From contig NZ_JACHGP010000007.1 of assembly GCF_014202335.1 (NCBI RefSeq), forward strand, positions 248,001-312,000: DNA of 64,000 bases, read 5' to 3'. The translations under genes and the position numbers were made by a program. The DNA comes from Mycobacterium sp. AZCC_0083. GTDB taxonomy: Bacteria; Actinomycetota; Actinomycetes; Mycobacteriales; Mycobacteriaceae. The notes beneath the pieces are model-generated. The model made no database searches. It saw nothing but the letters and a program-made list of their open reading frames with translations, and had not been told where the DNA came from. Shown here piece by piece: positions 57,837-64,000 of the stretch; within the stretch, counting starts at the first letter, position 1; every line of letters begins with the position of its first letter.

Positions 57837-59539
57837 CAGTTCATCTCCTCGATGTGTAGGAGCCGTTCAGTGCCTGTGATCCGAGCGACGTCGCCCATGA
57901 TGCGCACCTCGACGCGCGATGACGGGCGCGACTGCGGGGCGGCATCGCCCTCTTGGACGACCGCGACCCGGGAGCCGGAGAGCAAGGCGGTCAGGAAACG
58001 ATCCCGCCCTTCGCGTTGTTCGGCCCTCATCACGTCGCTGCCGACGAGCGCGAGAACCCTCCCGTCGTCCCATCGGACCGCCAGCGTGGCACCCGTCCGT
58101 ACTCGTCGTTTGGCTGCCGGGACCGCAGGGGATCCATTGGCCTCGACCGAGTCCCAGGTGACCTTGAGTATCAGTTCGCGCTGGGTATTGTCGCCACCAC
58201 CGATCTTCTTGGTCGCGTCTACCCGCGGCAGCACCTTGAAGGACACCCCTTCGGCGATGCCGAACGCCGCGCGGTGCTTCTCGACGTAGGCGTAGGCCGC
58301 CCAGTCGCTGTCGCGGATGTCGGCCAGATCCGCAGGCGCGATGTTCAGCTCCTGAGGCGCGATCAGCGCAAGGTCCGTCACCGCCGAGACCACGCCACGA
58401 TCGACGAATCGCTGCGCAAGCCGTTGCCGCACTTCGGTCTTGCCTTCGCTGGTGCCGTCGGGGTCGGTCGCATTGTCTGCCGCCAAGGTGGCACGCCCGA
58501 CGTCGCCGAAGGTCAGCTCGCCGGGCGGCATGTAGTCGATGCCGCGAAGGAGCAGGCGCCGAAAGATGTCTGCGGCGATGCCCAGCGAGCGGTTCGCGGC
58601 GTGATCGACGTTCATCGGTTTGTCAGCGGGGGCCGGCGTGGACCACAGCGACTTCCCTCGCTCGAAGATGTCGACCAGCGTCTCGTAGAAGATCGCCGAC
58701 AGCACGGTGCTGAGTTGATGCGGATCGGTCCCGCTGACCGATGTCATGGTGTTGTCGTTGAGGAGGTCGCGCAACGCGTGCGGATGTGGGTCATCGGGAC
58801 TGGGCCGTGCGATCCCGAACTGCTCGGCGATCGAGCTGAACGCAGTGGCATTCGAGATCGAATTGCCGTTCTGTTCCAGCACTTTCTGGCGAAGCCCCGC
58901 GCTTCGCAACGCCATCAAGACCGCGACGAGGTCGGCGACACCTTCGTGAATCGCGAGCGACTCCGCCCCCGACGCATCGTGCAGCGACGGAATCACCGCA
59001 TCGAGCAGAGCGTGCCCGCATTCGTGGGCGACGATGTCGCGGCTGAGCGCCGTGTACACCCTGCCCTCACCCGATTCGAACCAGAAGAACTGCAGACTGC
59101 GGGTGGAACGGTCGTAGAACGCATTCGCCCATTCACCTGCTCGCGGGACGACGAGAAGTTGCTCCCCCTCGAAGGCCCAGGTGACCGGCCGACCCAACGC
59201 CCCCGACTCTTCGAACATCTGTACCGTTTCGAACACGGTGCCGAATGCGTTGACGGCGAGGAACTCTGGGGAGTCACGCTTCATCCCTTCCGTCTTGAAG
59301 CGCCCCCGCGTCGGCGAGGATGCCGTGAATGGGGTGAAGGTCGCCGGAGCGTCAAGCGGGGCACCCGTCGCCGGCTCGAAGTCGACGATGGCAATCCGTC
59401 GACACGTCGGTCCGTCGAGGAAGCGGTCGTGTTCGTCGTCGTCGAGTTTCAGTTTCTTCTGTTCGACAAGCTTTTCGCCTGTCGCGCCGAACTTCTCGTC
59501 CTGGATCATCAGGTCGATCTCGGCTAGCGCATACCCCAT
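57836..59539 (-). CDS. HExxH zinc metallopeptidase, gluzincin-like
   Basis: 567 residues. The zinc site is VAHECGHALLD (His172, Glu173, His176) with a third ligand Glu199 in AIHEGVADL 23 residues later, the thermolysin/gluzincin plan. The protein has no signal peptide or membrane segment, so it acts in the cytoplasm or is released by another route. The C-terminal 180 residues (after AYVEKHRAAFGIAEGV) are beta-rich and end in ARITGTERLLHIEEMN. I recognise the enzyme class and not the family. ATG 59539 follows GGAAGGAC. It lies between a 54-residue protein and the MBL-fold gene in one operon. Confidence 0.78.
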   Translation of the reverse strand: MGYALAEIDLMIQDEKFGATGEKLVEQKKLKLDDDEHDRFLDGPTCRRIAIVDFEPATGAPLDAPATFTPFTASSPTRGRFKTEGMKRDSPEFLAVNAFGTVFETVQMFEESGALGRPVTWAFEGEQLLVVPRAGEWANAFYDRSTRSLQFFWFESGEGRVYTALSRDIVAHECGHALLDAVIPSLHDASGAESLAIHEGVADLVAVLMALRSAGLRQKVLEQNGNSISNATAFSSIAEQFGIARPSPDDPHPHALRDLLNDNTMTSVSGTDPHQLSTVLSAIFYETLVDIFERGKSLWSTPAPADKPMNVDHAANRSLGIAADIFRRLLLRGIDYMPPGELTFGDVGRATLAADNATDPDGTSEGKTEVRQRLAQRFVDRGVVSAVTDLALIAPQELNIAPADLADIRDSDWAAYAYVEKHRAAFGIAEGVSFKVLPRVDATKKIGGGDNTQRELILKVTWDSVEANGSPAVPAAKRRVRTGATLAVRWDDGRVLALVGSDVMRAEQREGRDRFLTALLSGSRVAVVQEGDAAPQSRPSSRVEVRIMGDVARITGTERLLHIEEMN

Positions 59540-59688
59540 GGGAAGTCCTTCCAGAATGTCGTTGCAACGAGCACCGTCAGCCGGGCATCGCGGTGGATCA
59601 TGGACTCGACGCCTCTGGCGTAGCCATCCAGGACGGGATGGCAGTCCTGCGATTTGGCGGCAGCAACGGTCTTGAGAACACCAGCCAT
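59524..59688 (-). CDS. 54-residue protein preceding the metallopeptidase
   Basis: ATG 59688 follows a G-rich site (GGGGGTTGGCCC) with proper spacing and is read for 54 codons, ending 16 bp inside the peptidase gene in another frame. The sequence starts MAGVLKTVAAAKSQDCHPVL and includes VESMIHRDARLTVLVATTFW; it has one Cys and one Asp-His-rich stretch but no membrane segment. No family is recognised. Overlap with the peptidase gene suggests translational coupling, and its size would suit an inhibitor, adaptor or substrate of the protease. Confidence 0.5.
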   Translation of the reverse strand: MAGVLKTVAAAKSQDCHPVLDGYARGVESMIHRDARLTVLVATTFWKDFPWGMR

Positions 59689-60205
59689 GGGCCAACCCCC
59701 GTTGGAAAGGACTGCATGCAAATCAATGAGTGCGGCGTTCCGTACCCCCCGAGCGGGGTAATTCTACGACTGGTCGACGGCGTTCGGCATCGAGTTTGAA
59801 TGACGCGGTCGTGTCGAAAGGGGAAACGATGTACCGGCGACCAAGAGCCCTGTTCCCCTTGGTCGCCTGTCGTATTCAGTCCATCCGGCCGCCACGCCGC
59901 GGATCACGCGAGCCGATGTGGGGTGTGACTTCTCATACTGCGTGTCCAATCGCACATCGTTGAAGTGCGGCGACGCGCGGTGTCTCACGTCGTGTCCACC
60001 GGGATTTGTCTCACGTTCGTGTCCAATCTGCGAAGGAGCAGACCCCCCGAAGACAACTTTGAGACTCGGCATTGCCGGGAATCGCCTGGCCGTCATTGCG
60101 TCACTGTGACAGCACATGTGAGTCACGTAGTGCGGCAGTGCCGCTTCGCGTTCGACCGGCCGATCCTGCAACGCAACGGATTCCGGAACGCCGACGATGT
60201 GCCCA
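59689..60205. other. Sparse region without supported genes
   Basis: About 517 bp with no convincing gene. GC content is visibly lower and codon-position bias is lost. GTGTCC recurs (59943, 59992, 60021). A minus-strand reading of 185 codons from 60321 overlaps the ParB-like gene in another frame and looks non-coding. This may be decayed DNA at the edge of an insertion. Confidence 0.5.
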
Positions 60206-60733
60206 TTACGTCGCTCGCCGCCCAACCCAAGCCAGGTGATGGTCTGCGACGCGGCGTCCAAGACGATATCGGCCCTTGAGCACACCAACCCTCGTTCTGC
60301 CTTCGATGACTTGCAGGCCATGGTCTGTTGGCTTCAGAGTCTGCCTGTCGATCAAGATCGGCCATCGTTTCCAGGTTCCATGAATCTCCCAGCATTGAGA
60401 CACGCCCATATGGACGCCCTCGCGGCGTACACGCACCCAGTGGTCGGGGTCAGCGGCGAAGTCCTCGATACAACCCGCATCCGAGGAACCGGTAGGCAAC
60501 GTCAAGAGCCCTTCAACGGTAATAACCTCGACATCCCAGCGGAGCCGCGTCAGATCGAGGCTTCCGTAATCTTCGAGGAAGGAGCCGTTGTCTGAGTGGT
60601 CGTACAGCCACTGCTCTAGAACGTCGTCAGGCCACCCGAGGGCAACTGAGTGCGGGTTACTGCGAAATTGCGAGAAGCCGCCGGTGCTGTCGCGAGATTC
60701 CTTCGCAAGGCTCGAGAAGTCTGAGAGGTGCAT
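60206..60733 (-). CDS. Hypothetical protein with ParB-like C-terminal segment
   Basis: 175 residues. The N-terminal two thirds (FSQFRSNPHSVALGWPDDVLEQWLYDH, then FLEDYGSLDLTRLRWD) is not a family I can name. The segment WKRWPILIDRQTLKPTDHGLQVIEGRTRVGVLKGR (about 121-155) resembles the ParB N-terminal core, where a positive GRTR/GRHR box follows a parameter-setting strand. ATG 60733 is chosen over an upstream in-frame reading because conserved-looking sequence begins there. It stands alone in a sparse region next to the protease operon and is likely acquired DNA. Confidence 0.55.
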   Translation of the reverse strand: MHLSDFSSLAKESRDSTGGFSQFRSNPHSVALGWPDDVLEQWLYDHSDNGSFLEDYGSLDLTRLRWDVEVITVEGLLTLPTGSSDAGCIEDFAADPDHWVRVRREGVHMGVSQCWEIHGTWKRWPILIDRQTLKPTDHGLQVIEGRTRVGVLKGRYRLGRRVADHHLAWVGRRAT

Positions 60734-61159
60734 ACCGGAGACTTTCGCACGGATGAGCGACAAGTCCGTCGAGCACCCTCTTCGCCGCTGCAAGGCGGGT
60801 CGGGCCGGCTGGCAACTTCGGTTGCTTCGTCGCATTCCACGAACGCAGGCAATCGGGCATATGGCTCAATGGGTCGATAAGAACGGCCGAAACGAGTGAC
60901 GTTGTTGTTCAGCATCGATTCTGAACTGTTGAAAGTTTCCGCCACTCGCGTAACACATGATTATGCATGTCGGCGAGCCATTTCCACTTTTCGAACACGC
61001 CGCCTGATCCCTCACGCACAAGGGCGCCCTCGATAACTGTCTTCTGACGACTGAGGTTGAGCGAGGCAGTTGTTCGTCAGCGTTTCGATCTTCCACTTGG
61101 TGAGTGTGTTCGCGCCGTCAGGAGAGGGCCGCAGTCTCCGCGGGATGGACCCGAGTCAG
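60734..61159. other. Region without supported genes
   Basis: 426 bp, lower in GC, between the ParB-like hypothetical and the LysR gene. Only short overlapping readings without ribosome sites are present on either strand. No repeat, tRNA or insertion-sequence end was recognised. Confidence 0.5.
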
Positions 61160-62062
61160 TCAGTCCACGACAGTCGCCCCGTGGGGCCGTTGGTCCCAGG
61201 GCAGGACCACGAGTGCTTGCAGGAATGTTTCTGCTAGCGGCGACCAGCTCCGGCGGGTAAAGGCGACGAGTTGACGAACCAGTGGTGACTTCAGTCTTCG
61301 TACACCGGCGTCGAGGCCGGGCGGTAGGACGTTGCTGGGAACGATCGTCACACCCAGACTGCAGGCGGCGAGATGGGCGGCCGCGGCTACTTGTCCTGTT
61401 TGAGCAACGCTGCGGGGAATGAAGCCAACCCGTGCACAGGCCGTCTGAATGAGGTGGGTCAATCCGTGGTCGGGCCCGTAGAGAACCCAATCGCGGTCTG
61501 CGAGTTCCTCCAGCGATATCGCCCGCTTGCTCTTCGCCAGCGGGTCCGACCGAGGCAAGACGACGACGAACTCCTCCCATCCCAGAGCGACCAGCGGGCC
61601 CTTCCAGTGCGGCGGGCGAGGTCCGACCGCTATGTCGCCGACACCCGCTCGTACCGCGTCGTCGAGTGCCTGACGGTGGGTGAACTCGCGCAGAGCAATC
61701 CTGGTCGACGGATGGTTGGCGTGCCACAGTTCGAAGGCCGGTGGTAGCACTCCGAAGGCTACCGACGTCACGGTGGCGACTTCGAGTTCGCCGCCTTCGA
61801 GTCCGAACACGCTGCGCGCATTGCGCTTTGCGCGATCGGCATGGGTGACAGCAGAGCGGGCCTCGGGCAGAAACTCCTTGCCTGCCGAGGTGAGCCGAAC
61901 GCCCTTGGGGAGGCGCTCCAACAACGCCCCACCGAGTTCGTGTTCGAGGCTCTTCACGTGTTGCGAGAGCGAGGGCTGAGCCACGAGTAGTCGCTGCGCG
62001 GCACGGGTGAACGAACCCTCCTCGGCGATGGAGACGAAGTACCGAAGCTGCAGAAGGTTCAC
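61160..62062 (-). CDS. LysR-family transcriptional regulator
   Basis: 300 residues. The N-terminal helix-turn-helix is LLQLRYFVSIAEEGSFTRAAQRLLVAQPSLSQHVKSLEHELGGALLERLPKGVRLTSAGKEFL (3-65), and the rest is a two-lobed ligand-binding domain (LEVATVTSVAFGVLPPAFELWHANHPS; VAAAAHLAACSLGVTIVPSNVLPPG). GTG 62062 gives the usual LysR start; GTG 62065 and a longer in-frame reading are less likely. It is divergent from two dehydrogenase genes across a CATA-N9-TATG box and should activate them when its inducer is present. Confidence 0.92.
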   Translation of the reverse strand: MNLLQLRYFVSIAEEGSFTRAAQRLLVAQPSLSQHVKSLEHELGGALLERLPKGVRLTSAGKEFLPEARSAVTHADRAKRNARSVFGLEGGELEVATVTSVAFGVLPPAFELWHANHPSTRIALREFTHRQALDDAVRAGVGDIAVGPRPPHWKGPLVALGWEEFVVVLPRSDPLAKSKRAISLEELADRDWVLYGPDHGLTHLIQTACARVGFIPRSVAQTGQVAAAAHLAACSLGVTIVPSNVLPPGLDAGVRRLKSPLVRQLVAFTRRSWSPLAETFLQALVVLPWDQRPHGATVVD

Positions 62063-62070
62063 CACATCAA

Positions 62071-62087
62071 CATAACGTTTGGCTATG
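62071..62087. promoter_or_regulatory. LysR-type box CATA-N9-TATG
   Basis: CATA (62071-62074) and TATG (62084-62087) form the interrupted T-N11-A palindrome of LysR regulators, 9 bp upstream of the LysR start. The gap to the divergent SDR gene (start 62280) is about 190 bp and holds no other obvious element. Confidence 0.55.
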
Positions 62088-62279
62088 GAGAATCGGATGT
62101 TTTCGTCTTTGCAATATATCGGTGGGGCGGCGAAGGTAGTGGCATGGCTGCGACCCCCTCCCACGGTGTGTGAGTGTCGGAGTGCGAACTGCTCTGCTGG
62201 ATCACGTGTTTCACAGCGCATCACCTCTTATCGGCCAGATTCACCTGACGTACTTGATGGCTTCAGTAAGGAGACCTCG

Positions 62280-63065
62280 ATGGATTTTCACTTGACTGAC
62301 CGCGTTGTCGTAATTACCGGGGCGGGGTCGGGGATCGGTTTGGCCACGGCCCAGATATTCCTCGCCGAAGGCGCGACGGTGGTTGCCGTGGACGTCGATC
62401 CGTCGGCCGCCGGCGAGCTCTCGGACGACGTGACTGCACTAAGGGTCGATCTCTCCACGCCCGACGGCCCAGATTTCGCGGTTTCCGAGACGATGAGAGC
62501 GTTCGGCCGAGTGGACGTGCTGGTGAACAACGTGGGCGCGTTCCCGTTCCGCGAGAGTTTCCTGGCCGTCTCGGACGCGGAATGGAATGAGCTGATGAAT
62601 CTCAACTTCTATTCAGCCGTGCGAGCCTGTCGCGCAGCGCTGCCGCACATGGTCGAACAAGGGCGCGGCGCCATAGTGTCCGTGGCCTCAGACGTGGGAC
62701 GCGCCCCGGACCGTTTCTTCGTCGACTACAGCGTCTCCAAGGCTGCGATATTGATGATGTCAAAGGCGCTCAGCATCGAATTCGGTCCTGCTGGAGTCCG
62801 TTCCAACTGTGTCTCACCGGGCCCGACGCGAACACCCGCGTGGGATCGACCGGGTGGCTTCGCCGACTCGCTGGCCACCGAATACGGCCTCGACAAAGAG
62901 GCGGCGATCGATCATTTCGCCAAGGACGTTCGAAAACTGCCACTGCAGACCCTCGGTGACCCCCACGACGTTGCTCGGGTGATCGCCTTCCTCGCCTCGG
63001 ACGTGTCCAAACACGTTACCGGCGCTGACTACACCGTCGACGGTGGCATCGTCGCCGCCGCCTAG
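62280..63065 (+). CDS. Short-chain dehydrogenase/reductase
   Basis: 261 residues of the classical SDR fold: VVITGAGSGIGLATAQIFLAEGATVVAVDVD (9-39, NAD-binding loop and Asp choosing NAD), VLVNNVGAF near 81-89, catalytic Ser in VSVASDVG, YSVSK near 154-158, and PGPTRTPAWDRPGGF. It oxidises a secondary alcohol or a related group with NAD. ATG 62280 follows AAGGAG. It is followed by a PRISE-type reductase 48 bp on, both probably controlled by the LysR protein. Confidence 0.9.
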   Translation: MDFHLTDRVVVITGAGSGIGLATAQIFLAEGATVVAVDVDPSAAGELSDDVTALRVDLSTPDGPDFAVSETMRAFGRVDVLVNNVGAFPFRESFLAVSDAEWNELMNLNFYSAVRACRAALPHMVEQGRGAIVSVASDVGRAPDRFFVDYSVSKAAILMMSKALSIEFGPAGVRSNCVSPGPTRTPAWDRPGGFADSLATEYGLDKEAAIDHFAKDVRKLPLQTLGDPHDVARVIAFLASDVSKHVTGADYTVDGGIVAAA

Positions 63066-63113
63066 CGACTGTGGCTTGTGTGACCCAACGACTGACAACT
63101 ATGGAGGTTTGGA

Positions 63114-64000
63114 ATGTCTGATCGACACGCAGTGGTCGTCGGTGGGCTGGGAGTGATCGGGCGCTCGCTGATCGATCACCTGACCAGTGACCCGAGCTGG
63201 GATGTGATCGCGCTGTCGCGACGGGATCCCGATTTCGACACGACGGCCCGTTTCCTGTCGGTCGACTTGCGCGAAGAGAACAGCGCGACTGCTGTGCTGG
63301 CAGAACTCACAGACACGACACACGTCTTCTACGCGGCTTATCAGCCCATGCCCACCCGCACCCTCGAGGTCGATGCGAATCTCACCCTCCTCGTCAACGC
63401 CGTGCAGGCGCTGCGCTCGGCATCCTCGCGCCTGGAACACGTCAACCTGATGGAGGGTGGGAAGTGGTACGGCTGCCACCTCGGGCCGATCCGCACGCCG
63501 GCGCTCGAAGACGACCCGCGGCACATGCCGCCGAACTTCTACTACGACCAACAGGATTGGCTTGAAGAAGCCGCTGTGCGCGGTGACTTCGCGTGGTCAG
63601 CCCTTCGCCCCGAGGCGGTCTGCGGGTTCGCCGTGGGTAACCCGATGAACTTGACCATGGCGATCGCTGTGTACGCGGCGATCTGCGGTGAACTGGGTGT
63701 CCCATTTTCGTTCCCCGGCAAGCCAGGCGCGTGGACGGCTCTCTACGAAGTGACTGACGCGCGCATCCTCGCCCAGGCGGCACAGTGGGCAGCAACCGAG
63801 CCTTCAGCAGCGGGAGAAGCGTTCAACATCACCAACGGCGACTACTTCCGCTGGTGCAACATTTGGCCGAACTTCGCGGCCATGTTCGGTCTCCCCGACG
63901 CGGAACCGCGACACATCTCGCTGACGGAATTCATGGCCGACAAGGGCCCGGTGTGGGATCGCATCGTCGCCAAGCACAACCTGCAGCCATACCCATATTC
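63114..64000 (+). CDS. PRISE-type NAD(P)H enone reductase, 3' end cut by window
   Basis: The first 295 residues of an extended SDR of the progesterone 5-beta-reductase/iridoid synthase (PRISE) kind. Cofactor loop VVVGGLGVIGRSLIDHL (residues 7-23); catalytic Lys in EGGKWYGCHLGP near 123 and catalytic Tyr in PPNFYYDQQDWLEEAA near 148-154, both PRISE hallmarks; SALRPEAVCGFAVGNPMN follows. Members reduce activated C=C bonds of enones with NADPH. ATG 63114 follows ATGGAGG. The reading is open at 64000, so the stop lies outside the window. Confidence 0.85.
   Translation, partial: MSDRHAVVVGGLGVIGRSLIDHLTSDPSWDVIALSRRDPDFDTTARFLSVDLREENSATAVLAELTDTTHVFYAAYQPMPTRTLEVDANLTLLVNAVQALRSASSRLEHVNLMEGGKWYGCHLGPIRTPALEDDPRHMPPNFYYDQQDWLEEAAVRGDFAWSALRPEAVCGFAVGNPMNLTMAIAVYAAICGELGVPFSFPGKPGAWTALYEVTDARILAQAAQWAATEPSAAGEAFNITNGDYFRWCNIWPNFAAMFGLPDAEPRHISLTEFMADKGPVWDRIVAKHNLQPYPY

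Noticed and set aside
56778..58289. Plus-strand reading of 503 codons opposite the MBL-fold and peptidase genes
   Set aside because: Antisense to two genes with complete metal sites; its sequence has no recognisable fold.
57953..59527. Plus-strand reading of 524 codons opposite the peptidase gene
   Set aside because: Exact antisense shadow of the HExxH protein, rich in Arg, Val and Gly.
59764..60321. Minus-strand reading of 185 codons
   Set aside because: No ribosome site, overlaps the ParB-like gene in another frame, and its composition is not protein-like.
1..64000. CRISPR arrays, tRNA or rRNA genes, insertion sequences and attachment sites
   Set aside because: I looked for regular spaced repeats, tRNA arms, transposase motifs and direct-repeat ends and saw none that could be supported.

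Overview
This looks like a chromosomal segment of a fast-growing, environmental Mycobacterium (Mycolicibacterium type). The DNA is GC-rich, stops and starts of neighbouring genes overlap (ATGA, GTGA, TGATG), and several genes appear to be read from leaderless messages (TANNNT followed 6-8 nt later by ATG or GTG). The right half carries a gene order I recognise from M. tuberculosis: lppR-like lipoprotein, lepA, Rv2405-like, CBS protein, RNase Z-like protein, transglutaminase, alpha-E protein, circularly permuted ATP-grasp, rpsT, holA, comEC-like, comEA-like (32.5-38 kb and 43.8-54.1 kb). Species cannot be fixed from the sequence alone.

Left part (1-31 kb): an accessory region dominated by flavin chemistry of the kind used to free sulfur from organic compounds. 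It holds seven luciferase-like (LLM) monooxygenases, three acyl-CoA-dehydrogenase-fold (DszC/SfnB-like) proteins, an NAD(P)H:FMN reductase, a TauD-family protein, a sulfate-binding protein next to a SulP permease, a rhodanese, and a complete peptide/nickel-type ABC importer. From 2.4 to 7.65 kb a tightly overlapping operon encodes a YkoE/D/C-type vitamin-precursor (ECF) importer, a small P-loop kinase, a leaderless (no signal peptide) NMT1/THI5-domain protein and the rhodanese. It faces a GntR/FCD regulator across an ATGTATACAT palindrome. From 16.3 to 29.6 kb a second co-directional string carries GNAT - three LLMs - DUF1684 - ABC importer - LLM - DszC-like - GAF.

Middle (31-48 kb): conserved mycobacterial backbone broken by an inserted minus-strand operon (Rieske oxygenase - GlnT-type glutamine synthetase - SDR - creatininase family - TetR, 43.6 to 38.7 kb) that looks like an amine or N-methyl compound pathway, plus an aldo/keto reductase. 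A later small insert holds an LLM, a DUF4386 membrane protein and a MarR regulator.

Right part (48-64 kb): backbone to comEA, then a stomatin-like SPFH protein, a RidA-acetamidase pair, and an unusual three-gene operon of a 54-residue protein, an HExxH metallopeptidase and a ComEC-type metallo-beta-lactamase-fold hydrolase (59.7 to 56.7 kb). A sparse stretch with one isolated ParB-like hypothetical follows, then a LysR regulator divergent from two dehydrogenases, the second of which (PRISE type) runs off the end.

The points I would examine first are the TauD-family protein whose metal-binding HxD is HxG, the protease/MBL operon, the cytoplasmic THI5-like protein with an ECF importer, lepA with no ATG/GTG/TTG start, and a short interspersed repeat inserted in frame in several genes.
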